A stretch of 64,000 bases of DNA. Origin: Flectobacillus longus. Its GTDB lineage: Bacteria > Bacteroidota > Bacteroidia > Cytophagales > Spirosomataceae. Shown here piece after piece: positions 26,573-36,209 of the stretch (the first letter of the stretch is position 1; every line of letters starts with the position of its first letter). A model generated the notes under the pieces. The model searched no databases and was not told the DNA's origin. It was given only the letters and a program-made list of their open reading frames with translations. Where the stretch lies: NCBI RefSeq assembly GCF_030056705.1, contig NZ_JASHIC010000009.1, forward strand, positions 1-64,000, in the 5' to 3' direction. The position numbers were made by a program, and so were the translations under genes.

Positions 26573-28063
26573 ATGTCTAAAAACAAGTTGTATCAGGGTT
26601 TTACCCTAACAGTACTTTTCAGTGTATTGCAGTCGATGCAAATTTTGGCGCAAGATTTTGACTTTAATGCTAATCTTCAAAATGCGTATGCCGAAATTAC
26701 GAAGTTACGATTAACTCATGCCAGGCAGTTAAGTAGCAAAGAGTCTCCGAATAATGGATATAAAGTTTGGGTTGACTGCCTAGCGGATGCCGTCAATGTG
26801 TATGCTAATGAAAGCGAAACTGAGTACGAAAAGTTGGTCGACAAAGTAGACGATGCACTCGATGTAATTGAAGACCTCGATACCAAGGCTCCTCAACAAC
26901 GTCAACTACGAGCCGAAATCAAATTTTACTTGGCTTTGGTTCAAATGAAATTAGGTCACGAAACAAAAGCTGGTATGACTGTTATGAGTGCTTATAAATT
27001 GTTAGAGGAAAATAAAAAGCTATTCCCAAATTATAGCGCCAATAACAAGATACTTGGGGTCATTCATGTGCTTATTGGCTCGGTACCAGAAAATTATCGC
27101 TGGATTACCAAAATGTTGGGCTTGAAAGGTAATATCGATCAGGGGATTCATGAGTTAGAAATAGCATCTCAGGATAAACTTATAGGTTTTGAAGCTAAGT
27201 TTTTCAAACTTTTTATTCAAAGTTATATTCTTCCTATTAATGATAAAGTACGCACAGAAGTCAATGATTTTGTGCAAAAAAATACTGATAGTGAGCTGGC
27301 TTTATTTTTGGGCGTAGCCATTTCTGAAAAGGATAACAAAAGTGACCAAGCTTGGAAGATTTTACAAAAAGTACCAAATGGTTCAGGGTATTTCCCTCTA
27401 CCAATTTTTGACTTTTATATGGCCGAAATTTATCTTCAAAAAGGGAATTATGACAAAGCTGAAAGCTATTACCAAGCTTATTTAAGGAAATTTAAAGGAC
27501 ATAGTTTTATTAAAGACAGTTTTTATAAGTTATTCATTTCCAATTATTTGAATGATGAAAATCAACAAGCAATAGCTTTTCTTCAAAACATCAACCAATA
27601 CGGTAAAAAGTTGTCGGAGTCTGACAAAGCGGCTCAAAAGTTTTATGATAATTATCATAAAACGAAGCAATTACCCAATAAAGACTTGCTTCAAGCCCGT
27701 TTGGCGATTGATGGAGGATATTATAAAGAAGCACTGGAAAATACCAAAGAAATTAACGAAAATGCTCTTAGTAGCAATTTGGACAAAGCTGATTTTAACT
27801 TTCGAAAAGGAAAAATTTACCAAAATATAGGAGATACAGACCAAGCCATTTCCTCTTTCGAACGCAGTGTTACTTTGGCACAAAATCTTGATACTCACTT
27901 TGGCGCAAGCTCTTCTTTGCAATTGGGATATATATATCAAAAGAAAAAAGATACTAAAAAAGCCATCTTATGGTTCGAAAAAGCACTTTCTTACAAAAAA
28001 CATGAATACAAAAACTCTATAGATAATAAAGCTCAAGCAGCAATTACCGATATTAATAACTAG
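26573..28063 (+). CDS. Exported tetratricopeptide-repeat protein
   Basis: 496 residues with an N-terminal export signal ending near MQILAQDFDFN. Several TPR-like helix pairs are visible, the clearest being YLQKGNYDKAESYYQAYLRK, IYQNIGDTDQAISSFERSVT and GYIYQKKKDTKKAILWFEKA in the C-terminal half. TPRs are protein-binding scaffolds, so the partner is unknown. It is predicted periplasmic. It lies 48 bases upstream of a cysteine desulfurase gene on the same strand; the two could be co-transcribed, though a functional link is not obvious. Confidence 0.85.
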   Translation: MSKNKLYQGFTLTVLFSVLQSMQILAQDFDFNANLQNAYAEITKLRLTHARQLSSKESPNNGYKVWVDCLADAVNVYANESETEYEKLVDKVDDALDVIEDLDTKAPQQRQLRAEIKFYLALVQMKLGHETKAGMTVMSAYKLLEENKKLFPNYSANNKILGVIHVLIGSVPENYRWITKMLGLKGNIDQGIHELEIASQDKLIGFEAKFFKLFIQSYILPINDKVRTEVNDFVQKNTDSELALFLGVAISEKDNKSDQAWKILQKVPNGSGYFPLPIFDFYMAEIYLQKGNYDKAESYYQAYLRKFKGHSFIKDSFYKLFISNYLNDENQQAIAFLQNINQYGKKLSESDKAAQKFYDNYHKTKQLPNKDLLQARLAIDGGYYKEALENTKEINENALSSNLDKADFNFRKGKIYQNIGDTDQAISSFERSVTLAQNLDTHFGASSSLQLGYIYQKKKDTKKAILWFEKALSYKKHEYKNSIDNKAQAAITDINN

Positions 28064-28111
28064 TACCAGTGATTATCAACAACACTTAAAACCTTAAAAT
28101 ATATACACAAC

Positions 28112-29287
28112 ATGGAAATTTATTGTGATAACGCCGCCACCACCGCTCTAGACCCTGAAGTTCTTAACGCTATGATTCCTTATCTTACTAATCAGTATGG
28201 TAATCCTTCTTCAAGCCATGCCTTGGGGCAAAAAGCAAGAGAAGCTGTTGAGGAGTCTCGCCATACGGTAGCAAGCTTGTTAAATGCTTCTCCAAGTGAT
28301 ATTTTTTTTACTTCTGGCGCTACCGAAGCCAATAATATTGCGCTCTCGGGGGCTATCCGTACCTACGATATTACACATACGATTACATCTCGGCTCGAAC
28401 ATAAGGCTGTTTTGCAAACACTTGGACAATTTAGCCAAGAAGGCGAATTGGATGTAAGCTTTGTCAATACCGACAGCAAAGGCAATATTGATTTTGATTA
28501 TATTGAGAATTTACTCAAGTTTAATGCACAGTCCATTGTCAGCTTGATGCACGTCAATAATGAGATTGGAAATTTGACAGACTTAAAAGCGCTAAGTGCA
28601 TTAGTAAAGTATTATGACGGTATTTTCCATAGCGATACTACTCAGAGCATTGGCAAATATCGTATTGATTTACAAGAACTTGACATAGATTATTTAGTAG
28701 GTTCATCGCATAAATTTCATGGTCCTAAAGGTGTAGGTTTTATTTATATCAACAAATATAAAAAGGTACGCCCCTTGATTTATGGTGGCGCACAAGAGCG
28801 TGGCACTCGTGGGGGAACCGAAAATGTCGCAGGGATTGTAGGTTTGGCAAAGGCACTAGAAATTTCGTATCGTGATTTGGAGAAAAATCACAATCATATC
28901 TCCTATCTCAAATCCTATTTTATTGAACTTTTGACCAATGGTCCCATCAAAAATATTAGATTCAATGGTGAAAGTGCCTCAGATAGCAAGAGTATCTATT
29001 CTATCGTAAATGTGGCATTTCCTCATTTAAAAAGAAGTGGCTCGTTGTTAGACAAATTAACCCAACTCGAAATTTACGTATCAGGTGGAAGTGCCTGCTC
29101 TAACCTTACACAGTCTGGCTCACATGTATTGAAAAACTTAAAAGTGCATTTAGACAGAGATAACGTCAGATTTTCATTTAGCAAACATAACACACCCAAA
29201 GAAATTCGTGAAGTTGTAAAGGTGATTCATAACATTTATGAAGAAGATGAAGGCGTAGCTAAGACAAAATTGTTGGGTGTAGCCTGA
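28112..29287 (+). CDS. Cysteine desulfurase (NifS/IscS-type, class V aminotransferase)
   Basis: 391 residues. A PLP enzyme that removes sulfur from L-cysteine as a persulfide for Fe-S clusters or thio-modification. Visible features are the start YCDNAATTALDPEV, SGATEANNIALSG, His 97 (LEHKAV), Asp 175 in HSDTTQS, the PLP lysine Lys 201 (GSSHKFHGPKG) and the persulfide Cys 329 in SGGSACSN. The SGGSACS loop places it with the IscS/NifS group. No scaffold gene (iscU or sufU) is next to it. It follows the TPR gene and is convergent with the DUF1684 gene across a 25-bp perfect hairpin. Confidence 0.93.
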   Translation: MEIYCDNAATTALDPEVLNAMIPYLTNQYGNPSSSHALGQKAREAVEESRHTVASLLNASPSDIFFTSGATEANNIALSGAIRTYDITHTITSRLEHKAVLQTLGQFSQEGELDVSFVNTDSKGNIDFDYIENLLKFNAQSIVSLMHVNNEIGNLTDLKALSALVKYYDGIFHSDTTQSIGKYRIDLQELDIDYLVGSSHKFHGPKGVGFIYINKYKKVRPLIYGGAQERGTRGGTENVAGIVGLAKALEISYRDLEKNHNHISYLKSYFIELLTNGPIKNIRFNGESASDSKSIYSIVNVAFPHLKRSGSLLDKLTQLEIYVSGGSACSNLTQSGSHVLKNLKVHLDRDNVRFSFSKHNTPKEIREVVKVIHNIYEEDEGVAKTKLLGVA

Positions 29288-29298
29288 AATAAGGCATC

Positions 29299-29357
29299 AG
29301 GGTAAAGGCAAAGAGGCAATAGTAAATAAAAAACTATTGCCTCTTTGCCTTTACCCT
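29299..29357. terminator. Perfect 25-bp inverted repeat between convergent genes
   Basis: Arms 29299-29323 and 29333-29357 are exact reverse complements around a 9-base A-rich loop. It lies between the stops of the cysteine desulfurase gene (plus) and the DUF1684 gene (minus). There is no long U-tract, but such a stem can stop or protect transcripts from both sides. The words GGCAAAGAGGCAATAG also resemble the GGC-type intergenic repeats. Confidence 0.7.
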
Positions 29358-29374
29358 ACCCCTCACCCAAAAAA

Positions 29375-30262
29375 TCAATGCTCCCCAACTCTCTTTTCAC
29401 CAGCTAAAATAGCTACCTCTAATTTATTTTCTTTAGTAGGTAGTGGACAAGTAGCAAATGGCGTGAAGGCGCAAGGAGGGTTATAGGATTTATTAAAATC
29501 AATGTAAGTATATCCTTCGGCATCGGGGCCATCTACTTCTAAGAATCTTCCTGCACCGTAAGTGTCATGCTTATTACTCAAATCTCCAAATACCAAACTT
29601 AGGTGTTTAGTATCTCCAGTTGGCTCAAGCGTATATTCTTTACCGTTTACAGAAAAAACTAATTTTCCAGGAGAATCCTGCTCATACGCTCGTCCTGTAA
29701 TATCAATAATTTTGAGTTTGCGTCCTTCCGTCGGTACAAATTTGGCCTTTACTCTCCAAGCAGCATCAATAGGAAACGTAGGTATTCCTGTAAAGCTTTT
29801 CAGAAAAGGACTTTCCAAATCTCTCAAGCGAATGGCATATTTATCACCTCTTTGTATTATAAACCAACGAAGTGACTGATGAGCCAACACGATAGGTTTA
29901 CCTTGATAAGGAAATACCTCTGCATTGTTTACCTCCTGATTATCAAGGGTAACCTTTACTCCTTTGGCGGCCACAAAAGAAATTTTTCCTTCTTTCAAGA
30001 CCACCTTTCCTACAAAATCTGCACTATGTTCTTTGGGGAAGTTAATAGCATTTTTATCACTTCCTCCAATGGTATTCTCCCCTTCTTTCAACCAAAAAAG
30101 ACCAGCTAAATTTAGCCAGCCATCTTCTCTCTTAAGATTTTCTATACGCTTTTGTTGCCATTGCTTTACCTCGGCTTCATAATTATTGTCATTTGTTTCA
30201 ACAAATGAACTCAAAAACCCTAAGCTCAATAGGGTACTTGCGGCTAAAAGTATTTTTTTCAT
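29375..30262 (-). CDS. DUF1684-family exported protein
   Basis: 295 residues with a hydrophobic N-terminus (MKKILLAASTLLSLGFLSSF). The DUF1684 pattern is clear: KREDGWLNLAGLFWLKEGEN, VLAHQSLRWFIIQRGDKYAI, RLRDLESPFLKSFTGIPTFP, DTYGAGRFLEVDGPD and the ending FNKSYNPPCAFTPFATCPLP. Function is unknown; the conserved cysteine-containing tail is typical of the family. It is predicted periplasmic. It lies downstream of the second SusCD operon on the same strand, separated by a 159-bp nested inverted repeat, so it is probably transcribed on its own. Confidence 0.9.
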   Translation of the reverse strand: MKKILLAASTLLSLGFLSSFVETNDNNYEAEVKQWQQKRIENLKREDGWLNLAGLFWLKEGENTIGGSDKNAINFPKEHSADFVGKVVLKEGKISFVAAKGVKVTLDNQEVNNAEVFPYQGKPIVLAHQSLRWFIIQRGDKYAIRLRDLESPFLKSFTGIPTFPIDAAWRVKAKFVPTEGRKLKIIDITGRAYEQDSPGKLVFSVNGKEYTLEPTGDTKHLSLVFGDLSNKHDTYGAGRFLEVDGPDAEGYTYIDFNKSYNPPCAFTPFATCPLPTKENKLEVAILAGEKRVGEH

Positions 30263-30286
30263 AAATAGATTTTTTAATGGAGATAA

Positions 30287-30445
30287 AGTGGGCTGTGATT
30301 CTTGCCTATCAAGTTAGTCCCTTACAAATGTTTTCTGGCTATTGAGGATTCCTAATTTCAGAAATACATCCTGATTTTTACTTTATTTATGAAATCAGAA
30401 ATTCCAAATCTGCAATAGCCATAAATCATTCATTCACAGCCCACT
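30287..30445. repeat. 159-bp nested inverted-repeat element
   Basis: Perfect 12-bp outer arms (30287-30298 and 30434-30445) enclose a second pairing: TGGCTATTG and the following ATTC/AATTTC words near 30336-30360 match, in reverse complement, the stretch near 30390-30422. The whole intergenic space between the DUF1684 gene and susD folds into one long imperfect hairpin. It may terminate the SusCD transcript; its size and nesting also fit a small non-autonomous repeat element. Confidence 0.6.
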
Positions 30446-30461
30446 AAATCTCATTATAAAT

Positions 30462-31922
30462 TTATTGAAGTAATAATTTATTTGTGATAATTTCTACGTT
30501 TGGTAATGGAAAAATATAATTACTTTGAGAAGGTAACACCTCTGGGGCTGTCAAAACGCTACTAGCTTTGGCTGGCAATGGCAACAAATTACGAAGTATA
30601 TCATTTGAACGGAATCCTTCTCCAATAAGCTCGATGCGACGCTCTTTCAAAATTGTACTTAGCAAAGCAGTGCGACTTGATACGGTACCTTCGGCAAAAG
30701 CATAAGTAGCGTCTGAGCGATTGCGTACTGCTTTCAACAATTCGGTAGCTTTGGTAATATCTCCTACACGAGCCTCAGCTTCGGCATAGTTTAACAATAC
30801 TTCGGCATAACGAATAATAGGCAAGTAGTCCAGAAATGGAGAAGGTTTACTGTACTTGGTGATAAAAGATAAACCAGAAGAAGTACGAGCAAAAGTTCTA
30901 CGCAAATCGCTAGAGCGCCAGTCGGTATTACCCCAAATGCCGTTGGGATTTAAGTTGTACTCAGCATTGGCATTGAAGACATAAGGAAACGATGATTGAC
31001 CAGTCACGTTGTCCAGTTCTGTCATTGGTACCGACAGTATAGATTCAGTTGAAGTGTAATTCGTTGTGAAGATTTCGACAATGTTTTGCAATTTGTGCGC
31101 CACACCTGTACTTGCCGAATAAGGTGCATTAGTTGAAACAATTTTCTTGGCTTCCTCAATCACCTTAGCATAGTTGCCAGCGTTGAGATACACACGAGTT
31201 TTGAGGGCAATCGCTGTATTGCGATGTGCACGTGTGGTATTCAACAAACTAGTTGAATAGTTTAGAGGTAAATCTGCCTCAGCTTCATCTAAATCCTTGA
31301 TAATCTGAGCATAGACTTCTGCTACAGAGCTACGTTTGAGGTCATTATTAGCAGTATTAGTTTCAGCCTTCAAACGCAATGGCAAACCAGGCGAAGCACC
31401 TTGATTTTCGTTGTATGGACGAGCATACAAAGTAACCAATGAATAATAACTCAAAGCTCTCAAGAACTTCGCCTCGGCAATATATTGTTTAGTTAAGGTA
31501 GAATTTACGACGTTTGGATGATCGGCTAACCCTTGAATGACAATATTAGCATTATTGATAGCCGTATAACCTGCCGCCCAAAAACCCGCAACGAAGTTAG
31601 ACCCTGCATTAAGTGTCTGATTCCAAGCTTCATAAGCGGTAAAGGTATTGCTCGTACGATTGATAAACTCCTCGCCACGAGCTTCGGTATAGATATAATA
31701 GTTTCCGCCATAAAAGTTGACACTCTTAATCGCTTTATAAATACCATTTACAAGTCCTAGAACTCTATCGGGTGTATCAAAAGCATTTGCTCCACTGATA
31801 GCTGTTGCAGGAGTTGGATTCAAATATTTTTGGTCGTCGCAGGCGCTGGTGCTTACTAATAGGGTTCCTAAACCAAGGGCAAGTCCCCATTTTGATATAT
31901 GATTATTTTTCAAAATTTTCAT
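30462..31922 (-). CDS. SusD/RagB-family lipoprotein (second pair)
   Basis: 486 residues. The N-terminus has a signal with lipobox STSAC (Cys 28) followed by DDQ, so it is lipid-anchored to the outer membrane. SusD features include TPDRVLGLVNGIYKAIKSVN, AEAKFLRALSYYSLVTLYA, LPIIRYAEVLLNYAEAEARV and ILKERRIELIGEGFRSNDIL. It pairs with the SusC gene 14 bases upstream. No carbohydrate-active gene is directly attached, so the substrate is open; the GH2 gene lies about 14 kb away. Confidence 0.95.
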   Translation of the reverse strand: MKILKNNHISKWGLALGLGTLLVSTSACDDQKYLNPTPATAISGANAFDTPDRVLGLVNGIYKAIKSVNFYGGNYYIYTEARGEEFINRTSNTFTAYEAWNQTLNAGSNFVAGFWAAGYTAINNANIVIQGLADHPNVVNSTLTKQYIAEAKFLRALSYYSLVTLYARPYNENQGASPGLPLRLKAETNTANNDLKRSSVAEVYAQIIKDLDEAEADLPLNYSTSLLNTTRAHRNTAIALKTRVYLNAGNYAKVIEEAKKIVSTNAPYSASTGVAHKLQNIVEIFTTNYTSTESILSVPMTELDNVTGQSSFPYVFNANAEYNLNPNGIWGNTDWRSSDLRRTFARTSSGLSFITKYSKPSPFLDYLPIIRYAEVLLNYAEAEARVGDITKATELLKAVRNRSDATYAFAEGTVSSRTALLSTILKERRIELIGEGFRSNDILRNLLPLPAKASSVLTAPEVLPSQSNYIFPLPNVEIITNKLLLQ

Positions 31923-31936
31923 CTTTTCTCTATTTC

Positions 31937-34900
31937 TTAAAATCCAACATTGATACCGAAAGTAAATGTACGTGCCTGACCTACAGAGTTTTTCTCTACC
32001 CCAGGTGTCGTGTTTGAGTTGCCATTTACTGATGATTCTGGGTCTGTTCCTTTATAGCCTGTGATAAGGAAAAGGTTTGAGCCTTGTGCAAACAATCGTA
32101 CCGAAGCAATCCCTGTTTTGCCAAACCATGTACTTGGTACACGATAACCTAATGAGAGGTTTTGTAGACGTAAAAAATCTGCTTTTTGAACATTTCCAGA
32201 AATTGGGAAAGAAGAACCGCTCGACGTTTGGTCATTGTACACCAATCGTGGCACATCGGTAATATCCCCAGGTTTTTGCCAGCGAGTCAAGATTTCTGTA
32301 GAGTTGTTGTACGCACGTTGGTCTAGCAAGGTGGCGCGTGTACCATTCTGAATATAATTACCCCCTGAAAACGAAAGATTGAAGCCTAGGTCAAAGTTTC
32401 CGTATTTGAAATTATTAGACCAGCCACCATACCATGTCGGTAAGGTATTTCCGAGCAAATAATAGTCGGCACCTGTAATAGCTGGCGCTTTTTCACCATT
32501 CAAATACGTCCATTGACTTTCATCTGCGGTAACCACCTGACTGTATTGCACTTGTTCTCCTTTAGCATTAATAAATATTCTTCGACCATTGGCAGGATTT
32601 ACTCCCGCAGTTTTTGCACCATATAAACTACCCACCGAATAGCCCACTCTGGTTACGTTGGTGGTTTCGTAAGATACGTGCGTAGTGCCAACAATATCGG
32701 TATTACCTTCTGCCAAAGCCGTTACTTTGTTTTGGATAGTTGTCAAGTTTAAAGAAGTATTCCATGAAAAATTACCTTTTTGCAAAACAGTCGCATTGAT
32801 TCCCAATTCCACACCACGGTTGTACATCGAACCAACGTTTCCTAAAATAGCATTACCAGGGATACCTTTCGAAACTGCCTGTGGTGCGCTCAAAATCAAG
32901 CCATTAACGTCATTATTGAAATACGTTAGCTCTACTTGAATACGGTTGTTCCACAAACCGAAGTCTGCACCAATATTGGTTTGGTTACTAGTTTCCCAAC
33001 CTAAATTCGGATTACCTGCTTGTGACAGCGACCAAGTTGGCACACTTCCATATAATGAACCACTATACAACTCCAACGAACTAAAAGCGTCACTCAAGTT
33101 ACCATTACCTACACGTCCCCAGCTTGCACGAATCTTGATATTTGATAGTACAGAAGCGAGACTTGTATTTTTGTAAAAATCTTCTTCAGACAAAGCCCAT
33201 CCACCAGACACACCGCCAAAGTTTCCATATTTTTTACCTGCACCCAAGGCAGAGTTTCCATCACGACGGAAATTGAAAGTCAGGAAATACTTTTTGTTAT
33301 AATCATAACTCAAACGAGAGAAGAATGACAAGAATGTTTTTTCACTAATATCATTTCCTGTAGCCGAAATAGCACCCCAGTTTCCTTGGTAATTTTCAAA
33401 ATAAGGATCCGCACTTTGCGTACGTGACGCTCCCCAAGAATTATAGGTTAATTTTTGAATATCGTAACCAGCCAAAGCCGACAAGCTATGCTTATCAAAC
33501 AAAATCGTTGAATAATTAAGGGTATTTGTCCAGTTCCAATTATCTCGAATAGCTGTCACATTGGCAGCATTTCCTTTGCTCGAATACCCATTTCCTTGGA
33601 TTGGGCTATCATAGCTATAAGTATCTGTACGTAAACGGTCTACTGCATACGTTGTTGTGAAATCTAAGTTCTTGTATAACTTCGCCACTGCTGAAATATT
33701 AGCAATCACACGGTCGTTGGTAGATGTATAATTATTCTCATTCAACAAGGCTACTGGATTTCCCCAGTTACTTACCACTTGGTTGTTGCCCATTCCAATG
33801 GTATTAGGACTAGAAGGGTTGATATTGTATGAGCCGTCGGCATTGAAGGCAGGAACGTTTGGAGGTAAAGCAACTGCCAAACGAGCAGCCCCTACCAAGA
33901 AAAAGCTAGAGTTTGCCAACGATCCAGCATAAGGCGATTGGTTGAAACTAGTATTATAAGAAATACCACCCTTGAGCTTTAACCAAGAATTTACTTCTTG
34001 GTCTATATTAAAACGAAGCGCCTTACGCTTAAATTCGTTGGTTACCAAAAAGCCTTTTTGGTCTGTAAAATTGGCAGAGAAATAGTAAGTAGTACCATTA
34101 TTTCCACCCGACACACTCAAATTATGGCTTTGAGAAGTACCTCTTTGATAGATATAGTCATACCAACGAGTGTCAATCGCACGATTGTTGGCATCATAAT
34201 TTGGGAAGAATAAAGCCGATGCTACAGAGCTATTGTTCTGATTTCCTCCCAATATTTTTGCATTTAATACTGCTTCATTTTTGATGGCGATATATTGCTC
34301 AGCATTTAATACTTCGGGTAAACGTACTACGTCAGAAAAGCCTGTCCACACCTCATAGTTGATTTTGGCTTTGCCAGATTTGCCTCTTTTGGTAGTAATC
34401 AACAATACCCCTGCGGCAGCTCTAGAGCCATAAATAGAGGTAGAGGCTGCATCTTTCAATACGTCAATCGACTCAATATCAGCAGGATTAATATCACCAA
34501 GTGGGTTATTTGGCACGGCGGTTGAAGTAGAGACATTGCCCGTATTGATCGGTATTCCATCGACTACTACCAAGGGATACGAACTCAAAGAAATAGAGTT
34601 GACTCCACGAATACGAATGACTGGAGGGTTATTCAAAACGCCATTGGGCTGAGCGATATTTACCCCAGCAGCACGACCTTGCAACGCTTGATCAAAGCTT
34701 TGTACGGGTTGCTCTTTAATGACTTCGCCACCGACACGTACCGCAGAACCCGTAAACTCTGCTTTGGTTTGTGTTCCATAACCAATTACTCGTACTTCGG
34801 TAAGTTCTTTATTTTCTTCTGTTAATTCTATAGATAAAGTAGAGTTATTGGTTATTTTTTTTTCTATAATACCGAACCCAATAAAAGAGAAAACCAAGGT

Positions 34901-35104
34901 TTGGTCTTTTTTGGCATTGATTTTAAAACGCCCATTAGCATCTGTTACAGCACCTATGGTAGTGCCTTTGATACTTACCGAAACACCTGGCAAAGCCTGT
35001 CCAGACGAGCGCTCTTTTACAATACCGCTAATTGGCTCAGTCTGCGCCCAGACTTGCCATGTAATACTTAAAAAGAATAACAATAATAAAAGTTTATTTC
35101 GCAT
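31937..35104 (-). CDS. SusC/RagA-family TonB-linked channel (second pair)
   Basis: 1055 residues from the ATG at 35104, which begins the signal peptide MRNKLLLLLFFLSITWQVWA; a TTG at 35140 would add twelve residues ahead of it. A CarboxypepD_reg domain (ISGIVKERSSGQALPGVSVS) is followed by a TonB-box-like EVRVIGYGTQTKAEFTGSAV. The plug carries the SusC signature DIESIDVLKDAASTSIYGSR and LITTKRGKSGKAK, and the barrel ends in FTFGINVGF. It transports the ligand bound by the SusD encoded just downstream. An AATCTATA-N5-TATAGATT palindrome about 150 bases upstream may control the pair. Confidence 0.95.
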   Translation of the reverse strand: MRNKLLLLLFFLSITWQVWAQTEPISGIVKERSSGQALPGVSVSIKGTTIGAVTDANGRFKINAKKDQTLVFSFIGFGIIEKKITNNSTLSIELTEENKELTEVRVIGYGTQTKAEFTGSAVRVGGEVIKEQPVQSFDQALQGRAAGVNIAQPNGVLNNPPVIRIRGVNSISLSSYPLVVVDGIPINTGNVSTSTAVPNNPLGDINPADIESIDVLKDAASTSIYGSRAAAGVLLITTKRGKSGKAKINYEVWTGFSDVVRLPEVLNAEQYIAIKNEAVLNAKILGGNQNNSSVASALFFPNYDANNRAIDTRWYDYIYQRGTSQSHNLSVSGGNNGTTYYFSANFTDQKGFLVTNEFKRKALRFNIDQEVNSWLKLKGGISYNTSFNQSPYAGSLANSSFFLVGAARLAVALPPNVPAFNADGSYNINPSSPNTIGMGNNQVVSNWGNPVALLNENNYTSTNDRVIANISAVAKLYKNLDFTTTYAVDRLRTDTYSYDSPIQGNGYSSKGNAANVTAIRDNWNWTNTLNYSTILFDKHSLSALAGYDIQKLTYNSWGASRTQSADPYFENYQGNWGAISATGNDISEKTFLSFFSRLSYDYNKKYFLTFNFRRDGNSALGAGKKYGNFGGVSGGWALSEEDFYKNTSLASVLSNIKIRASWGRVGNGNLSDAFSSLELYSGSLYGSVPTWSLSQAGNPNLGWETSNQTNIGADFGLWNNRIQVELTYFNNDVNGLILSAPQAVSKGIPGNAILGNVGSMYNRGVELGINATVLQKGNFSWNTSLNLTTIQNKVTALAEGNTDIVGTTHVSYETTNVTRVGYSVGSLYGAKTAGVNPANGRRIFINAKGEQVQYSQVVTADESQWTYLNGEKAPAITGADYYLLGNTLPTWYGGWSNNFKYGNFDLGFNLSFSGGNYIQNGTRATLLDQRAYNNSTEILTRWQKPGDITDVPRLVYNDQTSSGSSFPISGNVQKADFLRLQNLSLGYRVPSTWFGKTGIASVRLFAQGSNLFLITGYKGTDPESSVNGNSNTTPGVEKNSVGQARTFTFGINVGF

Positions 35105-35241
35105 AATGGTCTTTGTTGATTTGTAAACAATGTAATTCAAAAAATTAGAGCATAGTTATCCTGTTTACAGTCTTTGCGCACCAGTCTGTAAGCATATTTA
35201 TTTGATATAATTAATGATTTTGTTCTTTGGAGAAATTAATT

Positions 35242-35262
35242 AATCTATAAAAACTATAGATT
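35242..35262. promoter_or_regulatory. Operator-like palindrome upstream of the second susC
   Basis: AATCTATA-N5-TATAGATT, identical in arms and spacing to the core at 26332-26352. It lies 138 bases before the susC ATG in a 374-base gap (35105-35478). I could not find a convincing TAnnTTTG element between it and the gene. Confidence 0.5.
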
Positions 35263-35427
35263 TTATATGCAAATATGATATATGAATTATTCACACCCAA
35301 ATCTTTTCTTAAAAATGTTTAAGAATTCCTGAATATTGAAGGTATTATTCAAAAATAAATTCAAATATTACAACTAGAGTGTTAATGCAGAATTGTGGTT
35401 GGTGAATTGTGAATGTGAGTTATTGTC

Positions 35428-35473
35428 ATCGTTCAGCCTTTGTTGGAGATATCTCCAACAAAGGCTGAACGAT
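35428..35473. repeat. Perfect 46-bp palindrome without spacer
   Basis: Arms 35428-35450 and 35451-35473 are exact reverse complements and meet without a loop; the centre reads GGAGATATCTCC. It follows the stop codon of the lipoprotein gene (35479) and may be its terminator. A half-conserved relative lies at 36171-36196. The upstream flank (GAATTGTGAATGTGAG) has a low-complexity, repeat-like character. Confidence 0.75.
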
Positions 35474-35478
35474 GTTTT

Positions 35479-35844
35479 TCATATCTTATATTTCCAAATA
35501 ATTATATTTTTTCTTAAACTATTTATAAAATTTTGACTTTCCTCAAAGTCCTTAAATTTCACATAACTGCCATCACATTCCCTAACTTCACACAAAACAC
35601 AATTGTCAGGAAAATTCTCTACAACGAGAATATCACGAGATTTATATTTTTCCAAATACATCACACACCTACTACAATCTCCATAATCACCTTTTTGCAT
35701 TTTCTCAGTAAACTCCTTTAACCAAGGAAGGTTTGTTACAGGGTTTATAACCCCGCACACAGTATCGTTGACAATATCTTGCTTTGAACAAGCAAATGAT
35801 ATCAATATCAATAGAGTGAACACTAATAATCTTCTAATTTTCAT
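35479..35844 (-). CDS. Small cysteine-rich lipoprotein of unknown function
   Basis: 121 residues. The signal peptide ends in a lipobox SFAC (Cys 19) followed by SKQD. The mature part starts with VCGVINPVTNLPWLKEF, a motif I associate with small Bacteroidota lipoproteins, and has further cysteines in DCSRC and in NCVLCEVREC. This suggests disulfides or metal binding. No family function known to me. It is a stand-alone minus-strand gene between the SusCD operon and the Usp gene, flanked by two related palindromic repeats. Confidence 0.75.
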   Translation of the reverse strand: MKIRRLLVFTLLILISFACSKQDIVNDTVCGVINPVTNLPWLKEFTEKMQKGDYGDCSRCVMYLEKYKSRDILVVENFPDNCVLCEVRECDGSYVKFKDFEESQNFINSLRKNIIIWKYKI

Positions 35845-36209
35845 AGCTATGTTTGGTTATGATTTAATAGGTGAACCTTCAAATTTTCCTCAATTATTGT
35901 TGATAAAGAAACATTTAGAAACTTTGCCTTCTCTAAAAAGAAGTTCATTTTTTGTTTTCTATAATTTCTCTTTCAAATGGTGCATAGTTAATATTATGAA
36001 GCAATGTAGCTAAGAGTAAAAGTATTGTTGAACAACCAAATAGTCAATAAATATCTAGATTATCTTTTTCTCAGAAAGTATCAATAATGTATTTTTCGGC
36101 CATCGTTGGAGTTAGCCATAAACCGAGTATTAAGGGCATAAGTTAGCTGACTTGTAGCTGTCGCAGGTTTGGTGGAGATAGCTCCAACAAAGGCTGTAAT
36201 ACTAATATT
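35845..36209. other. Gap with a second GGAGATA(T/G)CTCC repeat copy
   Basis: 365 bases without a convincing gene. At 36171-36196 it contains GGTGGAGATAGCTCC followed by AACAAAGGCTG, matching half of the 46-bp palindrome at 35428-35473. No TAnnTTTG element was found for the lipoprotein gene. Confidence 0.45.
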
